Assembly: GCF_003129565.1 (NCBI RefSeq)
Contig: NZ_QETF01000007.1
Coordinates: 1-64,000 of the forward strand
Direction of reading: 5' to 3'
Origin: Salibaculum griseiflavum
GTDB lineage: Bacteria; Pseudomonadota; Alphaproteobacteria; Rhodobacterales; Rhodobacteraceae
DNA: 64,000 bases
The position numbers and the translations under genes are program-made. Positions 1-8,009 of the stretch are shown piece by piece. Each line of letters opens with the position of its first letter. The first letter of the stretch is position 1. The notes beneath the pieces are model-generated. The model saw only the letters and a program-made list of their open reading frames with translations. It was not told the DNA's origin and did no database searches.

Positions 1-3
1 GTT

Positions 4-69
4 ACCGTAGAACAAACCGTAGAACAAAACCGTACAAGAAACCTGAATCCCAATGAACGGTTTTTTGTT
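4..69. repeat. 12-bp tandem repeat and inverted repeat upstream of the exonuclease gene
   Basis: ACCGTAGAACAA occurs twice head to tail at 4-15 and 16-27, followed by a third partial copy (ACCGTACAAG, 29-38). The segment AAAACCGT (26-33) is complementary to ACGGTTTT (57-64), and a T-rich stretch follows. Read on the plus strand this resembles a weak intrinsic terminator with a long loop of about 23 bases. It probably closes whatever gene lies upstream of the window. The repeats are plainly visible; the terminator reading is inference. Confidence 0.45.
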
Positions 70-82
70 ATTTTACAGTGAC

Positions 83-112
83 TTGATGGGGACAAGGTGC
101 ACAGATTACGAT
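83..112 (+). promoter_or_regulatory. candidate sigma-70 promoter for the rnd-kdsD-lpt genes
   Basis: TTGATG (83-88) and TACGAT (107-112) are separated by 18 bases and lie about 45 bases upstream of the first start codon. Each hexamer matches four of six consensus positions. This is a weak pattern-based call. Confidence 0.3.
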
Positions 113-156
113 TCTTCTGGGCACCATCCCTCCCCTAGCAGGAGTAGATGGAACCG

Positions 157-768
157 ATGGCTAACCACCTTTATAAAGGCGATCTGCCCGACGGTCTGGA
201 CCTTGGCCCGGTCGTTGCAATCGACTGTGAGGCGATGGGGCTGAACCCGCACCGGGACCGGCTGTGTCTTGTGCAAATGTCAGGCGGCGACGGCGAATGC
301 CACCTTGTGCAGGTTGCACCGGATCAGACCGAAGCGCCGAACCTGTGCAGGATGCTGACCGATCCGAAGGTGTTGAAACTGTTTCATTTCGGCCGCTTCG
401 ACATTGCCGCCCTTCTGAACGCTTTCGGTGCAGTCACCGCCCCGGTCTACTGCACCAAGATCGCCAGCAAGCTGACCCGGACCTACACGGACCGGCACGG
501 GCTCAAGAACCTGTTGCAGGAGCTGCTGGACATCGACATTTCCAAGCAACAGCAACAAAGCGACTGGGGCGCCTCCGAGTTGAGTGAGGCGCAACTCGAT
601 TACGCGGCCTCCGACGTGCTTTACCTGCACCGTCTGAAAGAGGCGCTGGATGGCCGGCTGGCCCGCGAGGGCCGAACGGAGATGGCGCAAGCCTGTTTCG
701 ATTTCCTGCCAATGCGCGCCCGTCTCGACCTGGCCGGCTGGCCCGAGATCGACATCTTCGCGCACTGA
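157..768 (+). CDS. rnd: RNase D-like 3'-5' exonuclease, short form without HRDC domain
   Basis: This is a DEDD-family 3'-5' exonuclease of the RNase D type, expected to trim 3' ends of structured RNAs in the cytoplasm. The three exonuclease motifs are visible: D-C-E in VVAIDCEAMGL near residue 23, HFGRFD in the middle, and LDYAASDVLYL (Tyr-x3-Asp) near residue 148. At 203 residues it holds only the catalytic domain, whereas Escherichia coli RNase D (about 375 residues) carries HRDC domains. A GGAG at 141-144 is 3 bases from an ATG at 148 and 12 from the ATG at 157. I prefer 157 because the family usually starts near this point, but 148 is possible. The next gene begins two bases after the stop codon, so the two are probably cotranscribed. 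Confidence 0.85.
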   Translation: MANHLYKGDLPDGLDLGPVVAIDCEAMGLNPHRDRLCLVQMSGGDGECHLVQVAPDQTEAPNLCRMLTDPKVLKLFHFGRFDIAALLNAFGAVTAPVYCTKIASKLTRTYTDRHGLKNLLQELLDIDISKQQQQSDWGASELSEAQLDYAASDVLYLHRLKEALDGRLAREGRTEMAQACFDFLPMRARLDLAGWPEIDIFAH

Positions 769-769
769 C

Positions 770-1738
770 ATGGACCGCTCGAATAAATTCCTTGAGACAG
801 CCCGCCGCGTGATCCGGTCGGAGGCCGCGGCCCTCGAAACCCTGGCCGAGGGGCTTGATGGCGGCTTTGCCGACGCCGTCGAACGAATCCTGGAAACCCG
901 CGGGCGGGTTATCGTGTCCGGCATTGGCAAGTCCGGCCATATCGCCCGCAAGATCGCCGCCACCTTTGCCAGCACCGGCACACCGTCGCAATTCGTCCAT
1001 CCGGCCGAGGCCAGCCATGGCGACCTGGGCATGATCACCACATCGGATGTGGTGTTGGCGATCTCGAATTCCGGCGAGGCCCCGGAACTGGCCAATCTTC
1101 TGGCCTATTCGCGCCGCTTCGGAATCCCGCTGATCGGCCTGACCAGCCAGCGGGACAGCACACTGGCGCGCGAGGCGGATATCGTGATCGAGATGCCCCG
1201 GACGGGCGAGGCCTGCACAACCGGGGTGGTGCCGACCAACTCCACCACCATGACATTGGCAGTCGGCGATGCGCTGGCCGTCTCGCTGATGGATCACCGC
1301 GCCTTCACCGCCGAGGATTTCCGCGACTACCACCCCGGCGGCAAGCTCGGCTCGCGGCTGGCTCGGGTGCGCGATCTGATGCATGGCGAGGACAGGGTTC
1401 CACTGGCCGGAACGGAAACGCCCATGAGCGACTGCCTGCTGACGATCAGCCAGAAGGGATTCGGCGTGGTTGGCGTGCTGGACGACGATGGCTATCTTGC
1501 CGGTATCGTGACCGATGGCGACCTGCGCCGGAACATGGTCGGCCTTCTGGACAAGACCGCCGGCGATGTCATGACCCGCAGCCCGCGCTCGATCGGACCC
1601 GATGCCCTGGCCGAGGAAGCCGTCGCCGTGATGGAAGACAACAAGATCACCTGCCTTTTCGTCGTCGATCCCGAAGGATCGCGGCGCGTGGTGGGCATCC
1701 TGCACATTCATGACTGCCTGAGGGCGGGTGTGGTCTGA
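770..1738 (+). CDS. kdsD: D-arabinose 5-phosphate isomerase (KpsF/GutQ family)
   Basis: This enzyme interconverts ribulose 5-phosphate and arabinose 5-phosphate, the first committed step towards Kdo, the inner-core sugar of LPS. The 322 residues match the usual size (E. coli KdsD 328). An SIS sugar-isomerase domain covers about 45-175 (GIGKSGHIARKIA at 51-63, SNSGEAPE at 99-106). The family motif HPGGKLG is at 188-194, and two CBS domains lie at about 205-262 and 267-322. The open frame extends further upstream, but the ATG at 770 directly follows the preceding stop and gives the normal N-terminus. The lpt genes follow at once, so Kdo synthesis and LPS export are genetically linked here. Confidence 0.93.
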   Translation: MDRSNKFLETARRVIRSEAAALETLAEGLDGGFADAVERILETRGRVIVSGIGKSGHIARKIAATFASTGTPSQFVHPAEASHGDLGMITTSDVVLAISNSGEAPELANLLAYSRRFGIPLIGLTSQRDSTLAREADIVIEMPRTGEACTTGVVPTNSTTMTLAVGDALAVSLMDHRAFTAEDFRDYHPGGKLGSRLARVRDLMHGEDRVPLAGTETPMSDCLLTISQKGFGVVGVLDDDGYLAGIVTDGDLRRNMVGLLDKTAGDVMTRSPRSIGPDALAEEAVAVMEDNKITCLFVVDPEGSRRVVGILHIHDCLRAGVV

Positions 1739-1739
1739 A

Positions 1740-2336
1740 ATGGCGCGCGCCGAGTCTCTCCGGTCACGTTACGTCGCCATCCTGAAGATCGCTCTGCCTC
1801 TGGCAGCGCTGGCACTGATGTCGACCGTCTTTCTGCTGGCCCGCGCGCCACTGCCCAGCGGTGACATTCCCTACGCCGAGATCGAGGGGATCGCGCGGGA
1901 ACCGCGCGTCTCAGGCGCTCAGGTGACAGGCGTGGCCACGGATGGCTCGGTGGTCGAGGTCATCGCCGGGCGGGCACGTCCGGACGGCGCCCTGATCAGC
2001 ATCGACGACCTGCGCGCGAATATCGTGTCCGTCGAGGGCGTCGAGATTGCGATTCGCGCCGGTGACGGCGAGGTGGACAATGACGCTCAGGTCGCCCGCC
2101 TGTTCGGCCTGACACGGATATCCACGTCGAACGGCTACGAGATGGAAACGACAGGCCTGTCCGCCAGTATCGCCAGCGGGCGCGTCGAATCCGATGGCGC
2201 ACTGGAAGTTCGCACCCCTTTCGGCGATCTGACCGCCGGCAAGCTGGTGATCGAGACACCGAATGCCGAAGCCGGTCAAAGGATGCTTTTCCAAGAGGGC
2301 GTTCGGCTGGTATACGATCCCAAGCAAGGGGATTGA
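1740..2336 (+). CDS. lptC: LPS export protein LptC
   Basis: LptC is the bitopic inner-membrane component of the Lpt bridge that passes LPS from the LptBFG transporter to LptA. The 198-residue protein has a single N-terminal membrane segment (about 12-34) followed by a periplasmic region rich in beta strands, as in the family. Sequence conservation is low, so the call depends on this architecture and on position between kdsD and lptA-lptB. The ATG at 1740 starts one base after the kdsD stop. lptF and lptG are not in this window. Confidence 0.85.
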   Translation: MARAESLRSRYVAILKIALPLAALALMSTVFLLARAPLPSGDIPYAEIEGIAREPRVSGAQVTGVATDGSVVEVIAGRARPDGALISIDDLRANIVSVEGVEIAIRAGDGEVDNDAQVARLFGLTRISTSNGYEMETTGLSASIASGRVESDGALEVRTPFGDLTAGKLVIETPNAEAGQRMLFQEGVRLVYDPKQGD

Positions 2337-2341
2337 CTGAC

Positions 2342-2827
2342 GTGCGACATTTCCAAATCGGGGCACTGGCCCTCTTCGTGTTCTTCGCGACACTGGCCGC
2401 GGCACAGACAAACCTCACCCTGGGGGCGGTCAATGCCGACCCAAGCGCCCCGGTCGAGATTTCCGCCGACAGCCTGAGCGTGGATCAGGATACCGGCATC
2501 GCCACCTTCAGCGGCAACGTCGAGGTCGGCCAGGGCGACATGCGTCTCGCCGCAGCCGAGGTCGTGGTGAATTACAATGAGCAGACCGGCGAGATCGACA
2601 GCCTGACCGTCACGGGGGGCGTCACATTCGTTACCCCGACCGAAGCCGCCGAGGCCGAACGCGCGGAGTATGACATTTCAGGTGGTATGCTGGTGCTGAT
2701 CGGTGACGTGCTTGTCACCCAGGGCCCCAGCGCAATGTCGGCCGATCAGATGCGTATCGATCTGCAAACAGGCAATGCCCTGATGGAAGGCCGGGTGCGC
2801 ACCATTCTCAACCCCGAAGAGGGCTGA
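2342..2827 (+). CDS. lptA: LPS transport periplasmic protein LptA (OstA-like)
   Basis: LptA forms the periplasmic beta-jellyroll filament that carries LPS to the outer membrane. A signal peptide covers about 1-21, with an Ala-x-Ala site before Gln22. The mature part contains typical OstA phrases such as PVEISADSLSVDQDTGIATF and GNVEVGQGDMRLAAAEVVV. I chose the GTG at 2342 because AAGGGGA (2326-2332) is spaced nine bases from it. A TTG at 2333 in the same frame would sit directly on the ribosome-binding site. The gene starts five bases after the lptC stop and ends two bases before lptB. Confidence 0.9.
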   Translation: MRHFQIGALALFVFFATLAAAQTNLTLGAVNADPSAPVEISADSLSVDQDTGIATFSGNVEVGQGDMRLAAAEVVVNYNEQTGEIDSLTVTGGVTFVTPTEAAEAERAEYDISGGMLVLIGDVLVTQGPSAMSADQMRIDLQTGNALMEGRVRTILNPEEG

Positions 2828-2829
2828 AG

Positions 2830-3591
2830 ATGACACAGGCCCCCGACCTATTTGTCACCGACGGCGATGTGGGGCTGCATATCCGCAACCTGCGGAAGGC
2901 CTATCGCAAGCGCCTCGTGATCCGCGATGTCAGCATGGATCTCGGGCGGGGCGAGGTCGTGGCGCTGTTGGGGCCGAACGGATCGGGCAAGACAACCTGT
3001 TTCTACGCCATTGCCGGACTGATAACACCCGAGGGCGGGCAGGTCGTCATCGACGGGCGCGATGTCACGACCCTGCCCATGTATCGTCGCGCCAAGCTGG
3101 GAATCGGCTACCTGCCGCAGGAGATGTCGATTTTCCGGGGCCTGTCGGTCGAGGACAACATCATGGCGATCCTCGAAATCTCGATCAAGCAAAGGCGACG
3201 GCGGCGCGAGCGGCTGGAAGAGCTGCTGAGCGAATTTTCCATCGAGCATTTGCGGCAGGCCCCGGCCATGGCCCTGTCCGGAGGCGAACGCCGCCGCGCC
3301 GAGATCGCGCGGTGCCTGGCGGCAGATCCGAAATATGTTCTTCTGGACGAGCCCTTTGCCGGGGTGGATCCCATCGCCGTGGGTGAGATCCGGCACCTGG
3401 TCTCGGACCTGCGCAATCGTGGGATCGGCGTGCTGATCACAGACCATAACGTTCAGGAAACCCTGCAAATCGTAGACCGCGCCTATATCCTCCATGACGG
3501 CAAGGTTCTGATGAGCGGCACCACGGACGAGGTCATCCGGAACGAGAACGTGCGCCGGGTCTATCTGGGCGACAGCTTTCGCGTTCAATAG
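2830..3591 (+). CDS. lptB: LPS export ABC transporter ATP-binding protein
   Basis: LptB is the cytoplasmic ATPase that drives LPS extraction from the inner membrane. The 253 residues hold a complete ABC domain: Walker A GPNGSGKT (48-55), Q-loop Gln97, signature LSGGE (149-153), Walker B LLDEPFAGVDP (171-181) and the switch His206 in ITDHNVQE. The family-typical YLPQEMSIFRGLSVEDN stretch is present. It is the third gene of the lptCAB set. The basic run QRRRRRERLEEL after residue 120 is slightly unusual but lies in a variable helical region. Confidence 0.96.
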   Translation: MTQAPDLFVTDGDVGLHIRNLRKAYRKRLVIRDVSMDLGRGEVVALLGPNGSGKTTCFYAIAGLITPEGGQVVIDGRDVTTLPMYRRAKLGIGYLPQEMSIFRGLSVEDNIMAILEISIKQRRRRRERLEELLSEFSIEHLRQAPAMALSGGERRRAEIARCLAADPKYVLLDEPFAGVDPIAVGEIRHLVSDLRNRGIGVLITDHNVQETLQIVDRAYILHDGKVLMSGTTDEVIRNENVRRVYLGDSFRVQ

Positions 3592-3769
3592 CCGGCCAAG
3601 CCCTGCCGGAAACCCGCTTGCCCATTGACAAGGCCGCCCAACCTGTCGCCAACTGAGGGGGATGACAAAGACGGTTTTCCTTGGCTGCCCGGGTATCGCT
3701 TTTCTGGCGACGGGTGCGCTCAAACCGAAGAACGCCATCGTCATCCCCCACGACAGCATCGCCTGAACC

Positions 3770-3787
3770 CCGGACTTTTCTGTCCGG
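3770..3787 (+). promoter_or_regulatory. short hairpin in the hpf leader
   Basis: CCGGAC (3770-3775) pairs with GTCCGG (3782-3787) around a six-base TTTTCT loop, 37 bases upstream of the hpf start. No T-run follows, so it is not an intrinsic terminator. It may be a 5' leader structure or simply an imperfect palindrome. The rest of the 232-base lptB-hpf gap holds no recognisable gene. Confidence 0.3.
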
Positions 3788-3823
3788 ACGAATGTCGTCT
3801 GTCGCAACCTGGAAGGAGAAGAA

Positions 3824-4399
3824 ATGCGCTATCAGATCACTGGCAAACAGATTGATATCGGAGAAGCCCTGCAAACTCACGTCAAGACCGAGCTGGGCGA
3901 CGTTTTCGAGAAATATTCGGGCCGTCCCACCGATGCCAACGTGATCTTTTCCAAGAGCGGCAGCGAATTCAACTGCGAGGCCGTCGTGCATCTTTCCACC
4001 GGCCTGACGACCCAGGCCAAGGGCCATGCCCATGAAATCTATGCCGCTTTCGACGCGGCGCGCGACAAGATGGACAAACAACTCAGGCGTTACAAGCGCC
4101 GCCTGAAGGACCACCATAAAGAGCGCGCGGAGCCTGTTGAACTTCTCGAAGCGGGCGCCTATATCCTCGCGTCAAATACCGAGTCGGAGGATACCGAACC
4201 GGAAAACGTCACGTCCATGATCGTGGCCGAGATGGAAACCAAGATTCCATCGCTCTCTGTCGGAGAGGCGGTCATGCAGATGGAACTGGCGGATTCTCCG
4301 GTGCAGGTCTTCCGCAACGAAGGACATGGCGGGATCAACGTCGTATACCGGCGCGAGGATGGCAACATCGGCTGGATCGACCCGCGAAATACGGGCTAG
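3824..4399 (+). CDS. hpf: ribosome hibernation-promoting factor, long form
   Basis: Long HPF binds the 30S subunit and promotes 100S ribosome dimers in starved cells. The N-terminal S30AE domain spans about 1-105 (MRYQITGKQIDIGEALQTHV onwards). A linker of about 30 residues leads to the C-terminal dimerisation domain (about 142-189, with IPSLSVGEAVMQMELADSP and FRNEGHGGINVVYRRED). The 191-residue length and second domain separate it from the short gammaproteobacterial form. A strong GGAGAAGAA precedes the start. It lies between lptB and ptsN, an arrangement common in alphaproteobacteria, here without an intervening rpoN. Confidence 0.93.
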   Translation: MRYQITGKQIDIGEALQTHVKTELGDVFEKYSGRPTDANVIFSKSGSEFNCEAVVHLSTGLTTQAKGHAHEIYAAFDAARDKMDKQLRRYKRRLKDHHKERAEPVELLEAGAYILASNTESEDTEPENVTSMIVAEMETKIPSLSVGEAVMQMELADSPVQVFRNEGHGGINVVYRREDGNIGWIDPRNTG

Positions 4400-4434
4400 G
4401 CCGGAACCGGCCGAACACGGAAAGCGAGCGACGA

Positions 4435-4899
4435 ATGCAAATCTCGGAAATCCTGCCTGCCGAGGGCACGAAGTTCATTTCGGCTGCCAGCAGCAAGAAA
4501 CAGCTGTTTCACGCTTTGGCCGAAATGGCCGAGGGCTGTTTCGACGTGAACGCCACGAATGTCGTGGAGGCGCTTCTTGAACGCGAAAGCCTTGGCCCCA
4601 CTGGTGTGGGCCATGGCGTCGCCCTGCCGCATGCGCGCATGGCAGGTTTGGACCGGGTTTGCGGGTTGTTCCTGCGCCTCAAGAAGCCGCTGGACTTCGA
4701 TTCGGTGGATCGTCAGCCGGTGGACCTCGTCTTCGCACTCTTCGCTCCCGAAGCCGCAGGGGTGGAACACCTCAAGGCACTGGCATTGGTATCTCGGACA
4801 CTGCGCGATGACTCGGTCTGCGCGAAGCTGCGATCCAATGACGATGCCGCAACGCTCTATACCATCCTGACCGAGGAAAAGACCTCTCAGGCGGCGTAA
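4435..4899 (+). CDS. ptsN: nitrogen-regulatory PTS component EIIA-Ntr
   Basis: PtsN is the terminal phosphoacceptor of the PTS-Ntr chain and acts as a cytoplasmic regulator rather than a sugar transporter. The 154-residue protein is one EIIA (fructose/mannitol-type) domain. The phosphorylated histidine is His66 in GVALPHARM, and the PVDLVFALFAPE strand follows. It begins 35 bases after hpf and is probably cotranscribed with it. Its last 13 bases overlap the end of the convergent sulfotransferase gene. Confidence 0.93.
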   Translation: MQISEILPAEGTKFISAASSKKQLFHALAEMAEGCFDVNATNVVEALLERESLGPTGVGHGVALPHARMAGLDRVCGLFLRLKKPLDFDSVDRQPVDLVFALFAPEAAGVEHLKALALVSRTLRDDSVCAKLRSNDDAATLYTILTEEKTSQAA

Positions 4900-6311
4900 T
4901 CGCTGAACCCGAAGGTCATGTAGTCGCGCGCATAAACGTCCCGCGCGGCCTTTTCGATGTCCTTGTCGTAAATCTCAGCCAGACGGGCGGCATGCGGATC
5001 GGTGACATCACCGACAGCCGGCATCGTGGCCTTGCCGACCTGAGCGGCCAGGAAGGCCAGATCGTCCTCCATCCGGTCTTCACGGATGATCATGTCGGGC
5101 ATGGCGAAATCCGAAAATCCCTGAAGCACGGTTGACTGGCTGGCCCAGAAAGGATCGACGCGGATCGCCGTCTGGCCTGCCAGATTGGCCTTCACGAATT
5201 GCAGGAATCCCAGGAACGCGGCCCGATGGCGCTGCCGGGTGTAGGATGCATCCGGTTCGCCATTTGGGATATCCAGCTTGAACTGTTGCCTGAGGATCTT
5301 GCGGATCTCGACATAGGCACCCGGCGCTGTCGACAGGATCTTGTCGCAAAAGGCCGCATGGGCCCGTGCAACAGGATGGCGCAGCACCGCGAAGGACCGA
5401 TGCCCCGGATGATCGCGCTTCCACTTGCGCAGGGTCTTCTGGTTGAAGCCACCGATCAGCCGGTCTGCCGCCGCTTCGTCCAGCCCGGCCAGCCAATCGA
5501 GCACCGCGGCCTCGGGGCCACCGCGAATGGGCAGGAACAGCAACGGGCTGTGCGGCGCGGCGACATAGCTGGGCACGACGGGGCCGCGCCGGGGCTCGAA
5601 ATTCGGGGTGCGGTTCAGGTTGAACCGGTCCAGCCGCGCCAGCGCCTCTTCCATCTTGTCGAAGTTGCTGACCTTGTCGGCCATCGGTGCCGGGTTCTGC
5701 TTTTTCAGACTCTTGTCCAGCGCCTCCAGCCGCGCATCGCTTCCCAGGAAACGGGCGAGGCCGTTCATGACCTCGACGTCCTGCAGATCCTCGTAAGCGA
5801 TGTAGAACGCACTTTGTCCCGTGCGCTGTAACCGGTTCAGCAAGGCGACCTGAAAGGCCTGCAGGGCCTCAAGGTGCGCTTCGAATTCGGTGGCGTCGAA
5901 CGCCACGGTCCGCGCCTTGGCGTGTTTCACATTGGTCAGTTTCCATTGGCCCGTGGCCTGCGCAATCTTCCAGCTGACATAGCTTTCGACCGGGTTGCGG
6001 GTCAGGATGACCTTTCCACAGCGCGGGTCATTCAGAATATCATCCAGAACGCGGGGATCATGGTCGTTGAAGAAGCGGAACCCGTTCAATCCCTCTGCCG
6101 CCTTGATCCGATCCAGCAGGCGATGCGGGTCGGCATCGCGTTCGGCACGTGTGACCCCAAGGGTTTCTTCCCGGTTGGGGTAGCTGATGAAGGCGGGATT
6201 GAACGCCTCCCCATGGCAATGCAGCCCGTCCAGCGCGTTTATGTTCACTTCCAGGAAATTCGATCCGGTCCGCATTTCGGCGAACACAACGAAATAATCG
6301 AATTTGGGCAT
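4887..6311 (-). CDS. bipartite NodH-like sulfotransferase
   Basis: This 474-residue protein seems to hold two sulfotransferase-like halves. The first resembles Stf0/NodH enzymes: a PAPS 5'-phosphosulfate loop EMRTGSNFLE (12-21) and a 3'-phosphate motif VILTRNPVESYVSWKIA (101-117). The second half has a degenerate loop LLFLPIRGGPEA (257-268) and a clear 3'-phosphate-like motif FAVLRHPVARAHAAF (307-321), closer to the carbohydrate sulfotransferase 2 group. Such enzymes transfer sulfate from PAPS to sugars. It is the last gene of a minus-strand run of glycosyltransferases and starts three bases after the Branch gene, which points to a surface-glycan substrate. The acceptor is unknown. Confidence 0.78.
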   Translation of the reverse strand: MPKFDYFVVFAEMRTGSNFLEVNINALDGLHCHGEAFNPAFISYPNREETLGVTRAERDADPHRLLDRIKAAEGLNGFRFFNDHDPRVLDDILNDPRCGKVILTRNPVESYVSWKIAQATGQWKLTNVKHAKARTVAFDATEFEAHLEALQAFQVALLNRLQRTGQSAFYIAYEDLQDVEVMNGLARFLGSDARLEALDKSLKKQNPAPMADKVSNFDKMEEALARLDRFNLNRTPNFEPRRGPVVPSYVAAPHSPLLFLPIRGGPEAAVLDWLAGLDEAAADRLIGGFNQKTLRKWKRDHPGHRSFAVLRHPVARAHAAFCDKILSTAPGAYVEIRKILRQQFKLDIPNGEPDASYTRQRHRAAFLGFLQFVKANLAGQTAIRVDPFWASQSTVLQGFSDFAMPDMIIREDRMEDDLAFLAAQVGKATMPAVGDVTDPHAARLAEIYDKDIEKAARDVYARDYMTFGFSDYAA

Positions 6312-6314
6312 CGT

Positions 6315-8009
6315 TCACCTGACCAGATAGGGTTTGCGTTGCGGGCGGCGGGGTTGGCGCGGGGTCGGATCGCTGGGGAAATCACCCATCAGATAGGGGT
6401 GCATGCCCTGGTTCTTGAGGTTCTGAAGGAATTGCGCAAACCCCGTGAGATCGACCATTTTCGGCGCCTCCGTGATCGTGCGGACATTCTTCGCACCCAT
6501 TTCATCGAAAACGGTCTGCAGCGCCTCCATGGGGCTGTCCACGAATTCCGCCAGGGTCCATATCCGGATGCGTGCCTTCGACCAGTAGGAGCGCAACGCG
6601 TCCAGATGTTCGGACTCAATGCGTTGAAGTTCGGCCGCTGCGGCGCGGATCTCCGAGAAATTGCGGTTCGACAGGAAGAGCGGGATCGACCAGGCCCCGG
6701 TTATGACGCTGATCTGCGCGTTGGGATCCTTGGCGATATCCCAGCTTATGAACTGGCTGTCGGTGGGGCCGAACTGGAAACACTGCCGTTCGCCACGCGT
6801 GTTCCAGATAAGGTTGGTCAGGAACATGCGGGCATTGTGGTCGCGCAGTTTCGGGTTATCGCACAACGCGCCGGCAAAGGTTTTCTGCCGGCCCTCGAAC
6901 TCCACCCGCTCGGGCGAAAAAAGGTGCCCGTGAACGCGCGTTTTCGTCACCCGCGCAAGCCAGGGCTCGAAATCCTCGAACAGCTCGGCAAAACCCTCGA
7001 AAACCGAGTATGGCGCCGAGGTAAACCCGTTTTCGTGGCCATCGCGCGGCAGGCGAGATTGCATGAACAGGCCCGCCCGCCCCCGCGTGCGCCGTTCAAC
7101 CGCCTTGGAAAAGATACGGTCGATCTTGCCGGGGTTGGGCTCGCTTCCCTTCATCGGGTTGGCAGACTTCAGGAACGTATCATAGAGCAGGTCGGCATTG
7201 GGCCAGATCTTGCGGGCAACAAAACAATCCGACCGACGCAGCAATTGCAGGTGATCGTCATAGAAGATGTGCGGCTTGCCCTGGTAGTCGAACTTGGAAA
7301 GCGTCAGCGACCGGCTTTCCACGTTCTGCGAATACAGCCGGACAAGCGTCTGGAAATAGCTTTCGTCAGGGATCCAGACCCGTCGGAAATACCTGTCGTA
7401 TATCGGGCGATCCGGATCCTCGAGGATCGCGGAAAGTGTCTGGCGCGTCAGGCACCACCACTGCGACCCCATATGGGGCACGATGCCCTCGGGCAGCTTG
7501 CGATGCAGTTTGAAACGGCGCTGGAACTCCACGTAGCGGTCGAACAGGAACCGCTGCTTGCGGAAGGAAAACGGAAAACGCAGCGTGAACCGCTCGAATT
7601 CCAGACCGCCAACAGTCCAGGGCACGTCGGCTGTCGTGGCGCTTTCGATGAAATCGGTGCGGGGCCGGTCGGCCAGATAGTCCTTCAGTTCCTGGACCGG
7701 CCGCAATGGCATGCAAGACCCGGAGGCCAGGTAGGCATGGCGCACATCGGGGAAATTCCGCAGCAATTGTTCCGACGCCGTCTGCGAAGCGGCGACGATG
7801 CCCCATGTGCCCCATTCGCAGCGATGCCGTTTCGAGAATTGCACATCCGGGAGGTCGGCCACGGATTCGACGAACCGGTCATATGTGGCCCGATCGACGT
7901 TGCGGTCGACGTGTATCACGACCGGGCAGCCGGCCGCAGACCAATGACGGATCACCTGTTCGGCGCGGTGCAGCGCGGTGTGCACCAGGATGACGACCCC
8001 GAGACTCAT
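6315..8009 (-). CDS. Branch (core-2/I-branching) glycosyltransferase with long C-terminal extension
   Basis: The N-terminal part (about 1-270 of 564) resembles GT14 beta-1,6-N-acetylglucosaminyltransferases: GVVILVHTALHRAEQVIRHW (4-23), LASGSCMPLRPV (94-105), GSQWWCLTR (181-189) and PDESYFQTLV (214-223). These probably transfer a sugar onto a surface glycan. The remaining 290 or so residues belong to no family I can name. The start at 8009 has an AAGGGGA ribosome-binding site and overlaps the upstream stop as ATGA, so the longer open frame to 8087 is not used. The sulfotransferase follows by three bases, and I infer a joint role. Confidence 0.8.
   Translation of the reverse strand: MSLGVVILVHTALHRAEQVIRHWSAAGCPVVIHVDRNVDRATYDRFVESVADLPDVQFSKRHRCEWGTWGIVAASQTASEQLLRNFPDVRHAYLASGSCMPLRPVQELKDYLADRPRTDFIESATTADVPWTVGGLEFERFTLRFPFSFRKQRFLFDRYVEFQRRFKLHRKLPEGIVPHMGSQWWCLTRQTLSAILEDPDRPIYDRYFRRVWIPDESYFQTLVRLYSQNVESRSLTLSKFDYQGKPHIFYDDHLQLLRRSDCFVARKIWPNADLLYDTFLKSANPMKGSEPNPGKIDRIFSKAVERRTRGRAGLFMQSRLPRDGHENGFTSAPYSVFEGFAELFEDFEPWLARVTKTRVHGHLFSPERVEFEGRQKTFAGALCDNPKLRDHNARMFLTNLIWNTRGERQCFQFGPTDSQFISWDIAKDPNAQISVITGAWSIPLFLSNRNFSEIRAAAAELQRIESEHLDALRSYWSKARIRIWTLAEFVDSPMEALQTVFDEMGAKNVRTITEAPKMVDLTGFAQFLQNLKNQGMHPYLMGDFPSDPTPRQPRRPQRKPYLVR

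Noticed and set aside
3592-3823. Open frames of 76 and 87 codons starting within the lptB-hpf gap
   Set aside because: They run into hpf in other frames, lack ribosome-binding sites and resemble no family.
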